NCBI GenBank assembly: GCA_036873755.1 | Contig: JAVTVY010025028.1 | Coordinates: forward strand, 37,184-101,183 | Direction of reading: 5' to 3' | Source of the DNA: Hanleya hanleyi | Taxonomy: Eukaryota > Mollusca > Polyplacophora > Lepidopleurida > Hanleyidae | Length of the DNA stretch: 64,000 nt | Part shown: in pieces, positions 12,345 to 22,389 of the stretch | Numbering within the stretch: the first letter of the stretch is position 1 | How the letters are laid out: each line of letters begins with the position of its first letter | Made by a program: the position numbers and the translations under genes | Notes under the pieces: model-generated | Database searches by the model: none | What the model saw: the letters and a program-made list of their open reading frames with translations, nothing else | What the model was told of the DNA's origin: nothing

Positions 12345-12815
12345 TTTTTATAAAAAATATATTATTACTGTACTTTATAGCTATACGTCTTTATTCAATC
12401 TCGTGAAATACCGTCTGCATAAAATATTAGAGACTATATTATCAGTCTTCAAGTTTTCCTCAAAATAAAAATATGTTTTATTATTTAAATCGGTAGATTA
12501 AAACACTAAGGCAGTTAATAGAAACATCCTAGAACACGGTTTGTTTAATGCAGACAAGTTGTACCGTATATCTGGAGCTGGTATCAAACGACAGCGTGTC
12601 CTCGGATTCAAATTTGTGCACACTAATCCATTATTGCTAAAAGCATACCACTTACTATGGTCTTCGTGTCAATGGTAACAAATAAACAAATTATCAGTGG
12701 AAAGGCCTTGAGTTACTGCCGCCACGATATCTGGCAAATGTGGATATATCATTAAAGTAGTTTTTTCTCTGTTAGGATTTTTTTTTTCTTATTGTGTGGA
12801 AAGCTTGTAGGGAGA
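12345..12815 (+). repeat. segmental duplication, copy 2
   Basis: Counterpart of 10790-11120, about 1.55 kb downstream, with an additional block at roughly 12535-12700 not present in copy 1. Confidence 0.7.
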
Positions 12816-13406
12816 ATGCAATCAACGTCACGCGATCATTTCATTATTACTTCAATTTAGGATGGAATTGTATAAGTTATATAATTTCTGCTCAAATAGG
12901 ACTACTGAATAGTGGGTGTGCTGTAAATATGTCCAGAGGCGCACGATTAATAATCTAGATATCAGTCTAGACATCTACAACAGAAATAGAGAGGTCATAT
13001 ATAGCGTTTTACCTGATTTTTCTCAATCAAGGTTTTATTTGCTTTTTTTTGCTTATTTCGCCTTAGCGTGTGTTCTTTTTAGCCCACTACATACTGGTAA
13101 TTGATTACAGGTTTAACTCAGCTCAGTACTGTTTCCCTGTATGGCCATATTAAAACTTTGTTACATGGAATATTAACATGTCTATGGCGAATAATGAACG
13201 CAATTTACTTGAAGGTACTACTCATGTAGAAAAAATTGAAAGGATATATTTCATGTTCATTTAGACTTATTATAGTCAGGCAGTTCCATCATTTTGCATT
13301 ATGGGTGTATTCGTGTGAATTTCCGTTTTACATTGCAATACATCTGAAATGACCAAACGAGAGACACGAAAGAAACACGAACTGGGCGTATACTAATTTC
13401 AATGGT

Positions 13407-13492
13407 TATAAAAGGAAAGTTTCCTCATCTTATATCAAGTTCGATTAATGCTGGGTTACTTGACAGGAAAACCACACTGAAACCAGGTATGC
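13407..13492 (+). promoter_or_regulatory. putative TATA box, first exon and splice donor (copy 2)
   Basis: TATAAAAG at 13407-13414, then a presumed non-coding exon ending AACCAG at 13486 and a donor GTATGC. AAGTTTCCTCATCTT followed by AAGTTCG matches the block at 9172-9197. The nearest downstream acceptor-like site with a start codon is at 14333, so this is a reasonable first exon for the secreted precursor. The link is inferred. Confidence 0.45.
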
Positions 13493-14340
13493 TCTGTTCT
13501 CGATTGGCTTGGATATTTATTGGGGTAGTTACGTTATGGTTTAGATAATTGTCTACCGTTTGAAAAAAATAATTAGTATTAATCAGTTAGTTCGGAATGG
13601 GACTAATATATGTCATGTTCAACTCTCACAGAAGAGGAAAATTACTTTTCTATGTTATGAGAATATTATTCAAGTGAATTATCTCATTAATTTCCACAAG
13701 TTGACCTATTATCAGTCGCAGGCTGTAATCAATTATTACTAAACTCTCCCTTCAAATATGTTTGTTATTGCTTTGAACAAAAAATGCACAATTTTGTAAA
13801 AAAAAAAGTAATTCATGCAGTTCCAAAAGATATTATGGACCATGAGATTCTGATCTTTCTTTGAAAAATTGTGCAATTGCCCCGATATAAATCGCTCAGT
13901 AAGATAGAATCTAATTATTTGAGGCGAACTAAATGAATTTAAGGCACTGTGAGGCAGAAAATGCTTGAAGTCAAACAGCAAAAACGCTATTTCTCAGGCA
14001 ATCCTTAATGTCTTTTTAAATGTTCCAATAAGGCTTTGTTTGGAGAGTTGTGCAAATAGGCTAAAATGACTTCAATATGATAAGCCAAGAAGCCACCCTT
14101 ATCTCTCGAGTCGTACTGGCATTATAGAAAAAGTTATGATTATACATCAGTTTCTAAGTTAACTGGGCGATGTGGAGTAACTTTTACACCACTGGCCCCT
14201 GTATATAAAGAATCTACCGATATTCATCGTTTTTGTGATGTGTCCATGAATATCCTTCATATGTGTGCTAAAGTCTGTCATAATAAATACGGAATTTATA
14301 TCGACTGGTAAAATTAGTGTCATTTATTTTCAGGGGCATC

Positions 14341-14470
14341 ATGAATCGAGCTGTACTTACCCTCGCGGGCCTGATGGTGTGTTTCGTCATAAACATGCAA
14401 GCACTCCCGTTGATAGAAGACACCGACGAAAACCTAGACGAAGAGAGAGCTCACGAAATCGTCAAACGAT
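14341..14470 (+). CDS. putative secreted peptide precursor, signal-peptide exon
   Basis: One exon of a possible host gene. A pyrimidine-rich tract ending TTTTCAG (14333) precedes ATG at 14341, and the frame runs 43 codons to a donor GATGTAAGT at 14471, leaving a phase-1 T. The protein starts MNRAVLTLAGLMVCFVINMQ, a classic short signal peptide with cleavage plausible after QA (residue 21). An acidic propeptide of about 20 residues rich in Asp and Glu follows and ends in the dibasic site Lys-Arg. Such a layout is typical of neuropeptide, antimicrobial or venom-type precursors in invertebrates, where the next exon carries the mature peptide. That exon was not identified, so the class of peptide is unknown. 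The frame remains open 15 codons into the intron, without any peptide-like character. Confidence 0.5.
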
Positions 14471-15190
14471 GTAAGTTTTTTTTACATCTTTTTATATCAC
14501 AGAATGTACAGCGATGAATAACTCTCAAATTATAAACGGGTACATGCCAGACATAAATTAGTATAACTGCATGCATCTTTCCCGAGTAGCATATATGTCC
14601 TATAAGCATGGTTTATTTTGTTACCGTATATAGCTGGCTTCTTAAACGTATATCAAAGTATGACATATTAGATTTTTAGTGATGACTTCGCACACAGCAG
14701 GAGACTCGGAACAATTGCGATTTATACACTTGTGAATGGATGTTAAAAACGCTGTACCAGATCTCAACTGAACCGACTTAACATAAAGCATATATCATCA
14801 TTCTGTGCCGGTGTATACGCAATATGTGTCGTTGTATGTTACATGAATATAGATGCACATATTTCGAAAAAGTGGATCAATAAAAGAACTATTTCTGACG
14901 ATGACAACATAACTTTTAAATAATCTTGTCAACGGCTTACATGCTAATCATATACATGAGATATATAGTCGCTCAGATGCTGCCCTAAACACAGAACCTG
15001 TTCATATTTCGTATATCAAAGCAGGTATCCACCACCAAATGAGATGTTTATTTCTTCTACAACTTTGCCAAGTGACTGCATTACCGGTTAGTTTTTCTAG
15101 GTTTCTTGCATTTACCAGGTTACCCTATGCTAAGGCGTTTACTCCATCAGACGTCCATGATGCTCACCCATTAACATCAGATGAGTTGTT
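14471..15190. other. presumed intron or intergenic
   Basis: AT-rich with no convincing following exon. See the rejected item at 14680-14790. Confidence 0.4.
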
Positions 15191-15435
15191 CGAGCTCCCG
15201 AGCTAGCGTATCTAATTCCGCTTAAGCCGGTGCTAGGGGCCATGTGAATACTTCATAGTCTCCACATGAACGGCTGCAATAAAAGCGCGGCTGAGATACT
15301 AAGACTACGCCCGAGAATCTACCGTATTCTCGGGTCTGAATGTTAGGTGTCGAATACTTTCCTGTAGAGTCATATGGTTGCTTTTTAGTCACCAGATGTC
15401 GTCAATTGTTCCCACCTCTTGCATATTGCTCCAAT
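15191..15435 (+). mobile_element. Naiad-type 3' end or short non-autonomous unit (D)
   Basis: Begins near TCTAATTCCGCTTAAGCCGG, has GGGGCC.TGTG, the conserved hairpin at 15266-15299, a second hairpin (CCGAGAAT...ATTCTCGG, 15311-15334), and ends TTGCTCCAAT. The same order is seen at 35776-36027. The first part matches the Naiad 3' UTR at 35203 and 63937. It is either a 5'-truncated Naiad of a different subfamily or a SINE-like unit using the same 3' end. There is no tRNA-type promoter and no coding content. Confidence 0.7.
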
Positions 15436-16640
15436 CCACTAGCTTCCCCAAAAAACAGTGGGAATGTTATAGCCATCGCCAGCTTGCTTTCTGTATTTCT
15501 TGCTTCCTATCTCAGCTACAGAGATTGCGCCAAAATAAGAATCTCATTCCCATGTTTTTTCCTAAACTCGTTGATTCTGAGTTTCGGTCAACCTTTAGAC
15601 TGAATTAATAACCATAAAATCTAAAAAGGGCATTTTCAATCAGTAAGTTATGTGAAGGGAGGGGGATTCCACTCTGCGACCCCTACAACATAGAGAGTTT
15701 TTAGCACAGTGTGGAGCATCCTTAGATTGTTCAGCTTACAAATCTAGCAGCATATTAGTTCATGTAACACATTTTTTATTACATCTTAGTTGATTCTCCT
15801 TGGTGATACAAATCCATGAGAATACTAGCACTCCATTGTTTATTAAATCTCAGATGGTTCTCACTAGTGATTTTTCAAGAATATAGCTCTAACGGCAAAG
15901 TTCAACCAACATTTAAATTCACTGCTGTGAATATATACTTGAGTTAATACGACCAGAATATGGATATACTGTTCTTTGTCCTTATCCAAAATGGTCTTAT
16001 CGGCTACTAGTTCATTGTCCTTTTGTAAAATTCTCCCATACTTCTGTCCCTAATTTCTTTGCAAATCGGACAGTAAGTTCCAATGCCTTCTCTTTCGTTC
16101 CCACAATCCGCGTATTCGCAAAATTCGTTATACAGATTGAGATACATATAGTGTCATTCCGAAAGCTGATTATTATTGGTAATATCTACATCTGTTTAAC
16201 CTAAAATCCTAGAGATGTATAGATTCTAAAGTCTGCTCATTTTAATTAGTCGTCTACGTCAGAGATTGTACTTCGGAGCTCTCATAAATTTCCTATTTTT
16301 GCAGTTTATATGGCAAAAACGAGATCTACAAAACGAGCTGCCTCTTTACTCCATACTAGGAGGGTCGCACATTTACGCCATATTTGAGGGTCGCCGATGG
16401 ATTGATCATCCATCCGGCAATACCTAGTGTGCTTTAACAAAGTGTTTTTCTGAAAATTAATTGGATATTAGATATGTGATTTGGACACGATATTTCTAGA
16501 AGTTTTCTTTGATATAATTATTGAGATAGAAATTCGTTCTTACACAGAGTAGGCCTAATGATAGCCTGAAGTCAGGGAACATCAATCTGAAAATGTACTT
16601 ATAATGTAAATCACAAAAACACTTCACACCAAATATCAAG
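15436..16640. other. no gene recognised
   Basis: AT-rich. Nothing could be assigned. Confidence 0.4.
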
Positions 16641-17052
16641 CCTCAGATCCGACATTCACTAGTCAGCCGCTGTCGATAAAATAATTTCCGTGTCAATATG
16701 CGAAAGATATATTTCGTATGACAGTTCGCATCAATTTCAAATGTACATGTATATGAAACAAAAATAATAAAACACAAGAGGGTTTCCTACGAGAGAGAAG
16801 CGACCAACAGTTGTCAGCAAGACATGATGATGTTTTATGCATACAATCCTTAACACGGACCATTATTCTTCATCCTATCGACTGCCAAGTCGCTTCTAGA
16901 GTATTACAAGCGTCTAGTCCGTCATTCATAATTCAGCCGTCGTCCATTAAAGAATATCCGCGTCCATAATCCAAAGACCTATTCCATAGTCCATATGACA
17001 GTATTAGCACCAAATTCAAAAGGACAATCACAGTATACATAAACATAGGCTA
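16640..17052 (-). mobile_element. tandem remains of Naiad 3' ends
   Basis: Two successive, unequally degraded copies of the Naiad tail on the minus strand. The segment from 16895 to 17052 matches 60290-60440 closely (CAAGCGTCTAGTCCGTCATT; CATAATCCAAAGACCTATTC). The stretch 16660-16880 matches the same tail plus the GAGAGAAGCG..CAACAGTT block at lower similarity. Tandem 3' ends are usual for Penelope-like insertions. Confidence 0.65.
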
Positions 17053-17053
17053 G

Positions 17054-17568
17054 TTTTTTTAAAACTAATCTTAGAAAACATTATACAGATTTTAATCAAT
17101 GCTTATAAGTTTACTCCTCTAGTCTATATATACTCATATGTATAACCATATTTCGGTATTTTAACTGCAGTTTCAATTTAATGTATAAATATATTCATTT
17201 TTCATTAATTGGTATGTCATCTTTTAAAACTAATCTTAGAAAACATTATACAGATTTAAATCAATGCTTATAAGTTCTAGTCTATAAATACTCATATGTA
17301 TAACCATATTACGGTATTTTAACAGCAGTTTCAATTTAATGTATAAATATATTTATTTTTCATTAATTGGTACCTTTAGTTCCATTTAATAGTATTTAAT
17401 ATCTCTGTATATTTTTATTTATTTCATTTATTATTGTTATTCTTTTTTCTTTTATCTAAATTATACTCTGATGTTTTATTTGTGCACATATGATTACTCG
17501 ACCCTCTGGCAGAAAGGCTTCGGCCTAAGAGATGTAAATCGAGTCTAAATAAAGCTTTTTATTATTAT

Positions 17569-17597
<29 letters not shown>
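17054..17597 (+). mobile_element. LINE 3' end with (ATT)n tail, nested in a Naiad tail
   Basis: Interrupts Naiad sequence: the flanking AAACATAGGC and TTTCCTGCAAGAG are contiguous at 60427-60445. The insert ends with CAGAAAGGCTTCGGCCTAAG, AATAAAGC and a long (ATT)n tract at 17565-17594, a LINE-like 3' end. It contains a tandem duplication of about 150 bp (17061-17213 and 17225-17373). Confidence 0.7.
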
Positions 17598-17599
<2 letters not shown>

Positions 17600-17960
17600 C
17601 TGCAAGAGAGAAGCGGTCAACAGTTTTCAATGATGCCGACAAGACATCATGATGTTCCAAAAATATAAAATCCGTATCGCTGATCAGTATTCTTAATCTT
17701 AAATGATCGTTGTAAAGTCGTTATCTAGAGAATGATGTATCTCAGTCACGCTTTGTGACATTTCATTTGAACACCATGGAGGTGTAAAATATATGATATT
17801 CAAACGGCCCTTGGCCCCGGCTCAAACGGAGTTAGACACAGGTTATGAAACGTAGAGTCAGATATCTTACACGCTACGATCGTATTTTGCTGTCATTGTA
17901 CGACATTTTTCACAGAATTTGAGGAACTTTGAATAGAAGCGTTTGGTGGTGTAATTAAAC
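17598..17960 (-). mobile_element. Naiad 3' UTR and C-terminal codons
   Basis: Reverse complement of the segment seen at 35080-35420. It includes the hairpin (17738-17770, stem GTCAC/GTGAC) and the end of the RT frame (CGTTTCATAACCTGTGTCTAA on the minus strand). It is older and more diverged than the copies at 35 and 60 kb. Confidence 0.75.
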
Positions 17961-18529
17961 GCAACATTCTATAACACTTGTGTCAATAACAACGAGCTAA
18001 CCGTGCATTTATTACACGTTTTAGCACGGTTATGTGAAATCAACACCCGTCAAGTGCAGGTGTTCATTGGGAGATTCCATTTCACAAGTCGGATGACGAA
18101 AGGGACGTCTACTTTCATACAAGTAACAATCAAATAAAACAAACAAATAAATTTTAAGATAAATATTCTTTCTCAAGTTTAACTGTTTTTTCCATCGTGA
18201 AATTGATTAACAAACGTAATTTCCACACAGCTGACGCAGCTGACAGTATCACTCCCCATTTGAGACGTAAACTCATCCACTGACATTGACACGATGCCAA
18301 CCGAGACGGGAGCATCAGTGGACGAGTTTTTTTCAAGAAAGGGGAGAAAGGTTGTCAAAGTTTGAAATATGTTTTCAACTTTTCATTATAATCTTTGTTG
18401 ATAATCAATTTAGGTAGTGCAATAGAATAGAAATAATATTTTCATAGGCGTGCTCAATCTTTATTTTAGGGCGGGGGCTTCTAAATATAAATATAAACTT
18501 TCCCACACTAACCGTGCCTGCCACACTAA
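17961..18529. other. unassigned sequence inside the old Naiad copy
   Basis: Lies between the RT fragment (18530-19510) and its 3' end (17598-17960). It shows no similarity I could recognise to the intact Naiad, so it is probably an insertion or highly decayed. Confidence 0.4.
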
Positions 18530-19510
18530 CCATGTTTGACAAGTTTCGCCACAGCGTTCGTACTCATCGGGATACCTATACGCTGCTGGTATATGGTATT
18601 ACCGACTTTCAAACATGTTGTTAATTTTAACAGATATTGTTAACGACAAATTCAAGCAATTCTATAAACAAAGAAACATCCCAAGAATGATACCCTTTAC
18701 GTTAGAACTGAAGAAATCCTTATGGCTTCTGACATTAACATACCGGTGACCAGTGTTATTGAGCACCGATTTTATTATCAATGAACTAAGGTGTTCAATG
18801 GGGCCCTAGTGACGAATAGTAGTATAGAAAGTCGAGAAATCCTAAGTATATACATGTCTGTACGGTATGTGTCCTTTGATATCTTGTTCTTCTGTCAGAC
18901 TGTTTTAGTTTTTAACATGCATTCGTCTTCTGAATTTCTTGAAATGGCTGCACAATAATTCTCCCAAAATGATTTAACTGGTTGCAGGGCTCATTTTACC
19001 TGCTATAAATCTAGCTTTGTATCGTATTTTATGCAATTTGGCTACAGTACAACTTTGGTATATCGGTATGAGTGGTAGGAAGGAAAATAACTTTCTTCTT
19101 GAGAAACTGGTTGTGTTTGTTGAAGATATCCTCCAAAGCAATTCCAGTGGAAGAGTAAGTCGACGTAGAAGTAGGTGAAATAGCTTTTTTCAACTCCTCA
19201 ACCAGCACCTGGTAGATGCAGAAATTTACATATAAATGGTATCTTGTTTGTGGCCTTGTCTGCTTGAACAATAACAAATATACATTGAAGGGCTGCAATT
19301 TAAGGACTTCTTTCACCACTCTCATTGTTTTTGCTTGGGGAAGGATATTTTTGTAGATCAACCAGTCGGCGAGTACTGCATGTAGGCTGTGCTTTTCTCG
19401 TTTCGACCACTCAACCACGTGCAGTTCAAGTGCGCTAAGAATTATCTTTTGGTCGGCCCTGAGATTGATATTCCTCGTGTCTTTATATTTTGGTCCCTTC
19501 CATATTGCAC
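18530..19510 (-). pseudogene. old Naiad reverse transcriptase copy
   Basis: Minus-strand remains of a Naiad RT. From 19510 leftward it follows the protein of the copy at 62350-63400: INLRADQKIILSAL, then EWSKREKHSLHAVLADWL, LPQAKT, ALEDIFNKHNQFLKKK and DIPKLY. After 19028, in changing frames, come FWENYCAAISRNSEDEC, a HSWDVSLFIELLEF segment near 18690 and NTIYQQRIGIPM near 18570. Frameshifts and stops are frequent and the GIY-YIG nuclease part is missing. It supplies an independent check on where the 63-kb copy has lost single bases. Confidence 0.85.
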
Positions 19511-20100
19511 ACTATATCAAGGCTACCAGTCACGATATGTCAACATGAATTATAGATGAATGTCGACGACTCACAGTCACACATATAGGCCCCGGACGTA
19601 CATAAGTTCTAGTCATACTCTGTGATGGCTATAAGTAATAAAAGTATTACTTGCTATTGATTTAATGTATTGGTAAGAAATACACCGCGGTTCCGTTAAC
19701 TTGAGATAATTACGTACAGTATTGCCAGCCTCTGAGCCATTTAGAATTCTAGGGATATTGACTATATCCAGCGCTTTATCCATATACAGAAGTTTGAAGA
19801 ATAGCCTGTCTTGGTATTTCGATTGTTTTCACTGGACGATATTATCGAAAATACACTATATCTTAACATATTTTAGTTATGATTCATGGGGGTTTGTTTT
19901 CGGTAGACACAGCCCGTTGGACCTCTTTGGTTAATTGATTTAGGATCCTCTGTGGTAGCGCTAACTGTACTGTACGCAAAGTGTGTACACTGTTGGGCGT
20001 ATTAGTATTGTTCCATTTTTTCTCTGATCAGAGGCGTTTCCAAAACGAAGGAAACATCATCTACCTCCTTGCCGTTTATATAGCCTTATATAATTACAAC
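19511..20100. other. no gene recognised
   Basis: Possible promoter or upstream intron of the glycine-tyrosine-rich gene. A TATATAG word lies at about 20079. Nothing decisive. Confidence 0.35.
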
Positions 20101-20101
20101 A

Positions 20102-20851
20102 ATGATGCTGACGATTACGGTCATGGCACGTCGGAACTTTACTATGCTCTCAATCAAACTACTATGTCGTCTATTTTGTCCAATTGTAATCGAAATATTT
20201 GTTTGTCTTCTTCTTTTAGCTTCCTACAGCACCTACGGCAAATCCGGCAGCGGTTATACTACCGGACCGTACGGCGTTAATAGAGGCAAGAGCGGAAGTT
20301 ACGGCTATGACAGGAGTAAGAGCGGTTACCGTGCAGCTGGGTCTCCGTTCGGCCGTGGACGTTCTGGAACATACGGAGGCAGCCGCGGAGGGTCTGGGAC
20401 ATACGGAGGCAGTCGAGGGAATTATGGGACATACGGACGCAACCGCGGAGGGTCTGGGACATACGGAGGCAGCCGAGGAGCTACTGGGACATACGGAGGC
20501 AGCCGAGGGAGTTATGGGACATACGGAGGCAGCCGCGGAGCTACTGGGACATACGGAGGCAGTCGAGGGAATTATGGGACATACGGACGCAACCGCGGAG
20601 GGTCTGGGACATACGGAGGCAGCCGAGGAGCTACTGGAACATACGGAGGCAGCCGAGGGAGTTATGGGTCATACGGAGGTAGCCGCGGAGCTACTGGGAC
20701 ATACGGAGGCAGCCGAGGGAGTTCTCGGACATATGGAGGCAGCCGAGGAGGTACTGGGACATACGGAAGTAACAGAGGAAAGACAGTGTACGGTTATGGT
20801 ACGTCTGGTAACAAAGGAAAGACTGGACAGATTGGGTACTATAGATACTAA
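20102..20851 (+). CDS. Gly/Tyr/Ser/Arg-rich repeat protein, probable secreted structural protein
   Basis: Best candidate host gene in the window. From about residue 40 the protein is low complexity: a GKSGS.GY lead-in, then 14 decapeptides of consensus GTYGGSRG followed by GS, NY, AT or SY, and a [19 protein letters not shown] end. Arg, Lys, Gly and Tyr dominate and there is no Cys in the repeats. Such sequences occur in extracellular-matrix, shell-matrix, silk and cuticle-like proteins, but none is recognised specifically. Third-codon-position changes (AGC/AGT, CGC/CGA, GGA/GGG/GGT, TAC/TAT) predominate in this frame, which favours it over the two other open frames. The 5' end is uncertain. 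The stretch [12 protein letters not shown] may be a signal peptide (start at 20141 or earlier), or its DNA (pyrimidine tract ending TTTTAG at 20220) may be a splice acceptor. A poly(A) signal lies 295 bp after the stop. Confidence 0.65.
   Translation: MMLTITVMARRNFTMLSIKLLCRLFCPIVIEIFVCLLLLASYSTYGKSGSGYTTGPYGVNRGKSGSYGYDRSKSGYRAAGSPFGRGRSGTYGGSRGGSGTYGGSRGNYGTYGRNRGGSGTYGGSRGATGTYGGSRGSYGTYGGSRGATGTYGGSRGNYGTYGRNRGGSGTYGGSRGATGTYGGSRGSYGSYGGSRGATGTYGGSRGSSRTYGGSRGGTGTYGSNRGKTVYGYGTSGNKGKTGQIGYYRY
20366..20785 (+). repeat. 30-bp coding minisatellite with 150-bp higher-order unit
   Basis: Fourteen 30-bp units. Units 2-6 and 7-11 carry the same series of variants (NY, GS with an RN change, AT, SY, AT), so a five-unit block was duplicated. 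Confidence 0.85.
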
Positions 20852-21145
20852 TGCAAAAAATACTTTCGAAGATTGTCAACCTTTCTTATAGAAATCTATG
20901 CAAAGTTGAAACTGTTCAGCTCTCAGTCTTTTGTTTCTAAAACCCATTTACCTAGCATAGGCTCGTCAAAGTTTCTACAAATATTAATGTTCGCAGAACT
21001 TATAAACACATTACAGTACGGTATTATCTGGACTACAATGCGATTCGTCCTTTGAAGAAAAAGCGGACTTTTTGTAGCTTTCCTCAACCATATCTGTGCC
21101 CTTTGACTATAGCAATGCTTTGACCTTGCATGCTATTTATTACAC

Positions 21146-21151
21146 AATAAA
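21146..21151 (+). terminator. AATAAA poly(A) signal
   Basis: AATAAA 295 bp downstream of the stop codon of the repeat-protein gene, in AT-rich sequence. Plausible 3' end of that transcript. Confidence 0.45.
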
Positions 21152-21199
21152 GCTGCAAAATACATACGGTATACATTCTGGTATTATGAGTGCATATTC

Positions 21200-21460
21200 T
21201 ATCCAATTGTTATTGTTATATGTTTTTGCGCCATCAAACCGTGTTTCTGTCGTGTCTTATCATGTCTTGACAAATTAATTGAGAGACGCAGTAGATATAC
21301 TTCACTTAAAAATAACGTATGAAGGTGGTGGGAAAATAAGCCGGCGTACTGAAGTCATTCTACCGAACAGGCCCTACGCTTCTATTGTAACTGTTCATGT
21401 GCTCATCTTGAATGACATGACCACACGGTCCCTAGCACCGTCTTTGAGCGGCATTAGATA
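21200..21460 (-). mobile_element. degraded Naiad-type 3' unit (I)
   Basis: On the minus strand: GGTGCTAGGGACCGTGTGG, ACATGAACAGTTACAATA, GAAGCGTA, then a weak match to the GTCGGCA..TCCCAC end. The hairpin right arm is disrupted. Confidence 0.55.
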
Positions 21461-22099
21461 CAAATATTCAAGAGCATTATGTAATAGCCATATCAAGTCT
21501 GTTTATATCAAAAAGTTTTGAACTATGTGAGCATTAGATAGAAGACACGGCCCAAACCGGGAATAGGCAGTAGAATGCAAGTTTAAAAAGGACCTTTTCT
21601 TTGATTTGATTTCAAGTTCTAAATGTGGAGAGTGACACCTACCTTTACAACATAGAATTTCTCGATACTTGATTAGCATACACATCCGAGAAATGAAATA
21701 AACGTCGGGGGTCGACGTAAGGTGCCCACGACAATTGTGGGGGGGGGGGGGGGCTCTGCTCAGCTTAACAGGCATGATAGGGCAATGAAGAGAACTGGCC
21801 ATAATGTTTTCTTATGGAAATGCACGTTTTCATATTATTTCTATAAAATTTAAAAGTTTGAAATGGAAAAATTTAGGAATATTTCAATAAATGAAATTGT
21901 GCAATTTACCTCAACTAAAATTACAATTTCCTGAATACAGTCGTCAAAGTCGATACATTTGTCACATAACACTCCATGCAGGGAGAATTCTCAATGATAT
22001 TAACTCTACCAGACATGGGGAGAAGTTCGTCGTCCAAGAATATTGAGAGCTGCCTTTCCATGGCTTCAGTAGCTTACTATATTGTTTTAGCCTGCTTGC

Positions 22100-22380
22100 A
22101 TACTGCTCGGAGCCGAGGTTCATGGGTAAATTCGACATGGCGGTTATCAACGGGTGACTGAAAAGTTTTCAGAATGTTCGCCTTTTTAAAATAAAAGCGC
22201 CTAAAATTATTTATTATGCAGTGCTTGCCAAGACAATTGCATAAATAAAGCGAAATATGTGAAAAAGATGAAAACATTCTATGAATAGAGGCAGATCTTC
22301 GTTGAAACTCTACCTCTATCGGGATGTGGGACCATCTTTAGTTCGCCCTACATGACGTCATCGACCACGAAGAAATATTT
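22100..22380 (+). mobile_element. degraded TTAA-family MITE
   Basis: Shares with 31390-31650 the series GAGG.TCATGGGTAAAT, a TATTATGCAGT..TTGC block, CAATTGCATAAATAAA and GACGTCATC. Termini are not recognisable. Confidence 0.5.
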
Positions 22381-22389
22381 TCTACATAG

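Noticed and set aside
14680..14790. Possible mature-peptide exon (a 23-codon frame with two Cys, reading NNCDLYTCEW, after CACACAGCAG)
   Set aside because: No acceptor AG gives the phase needed to join the phase-1 donor at 14471; the only close ones create a stop. Kept only as a note.
15340..15608. Two overlapping open frames of 76-87 codons
   Set aside because: They begin within the repeated unit D and run into AT-rich DNA; no homology and no codon bias.
20307..20891. 194-codon frame of GHTEAAE-type repeats and short reverse-strand frames
   Set aside because: Shadow frames of the 30-bp repeat; substitutions fit the Gly/Tyr/Arg frame instead.
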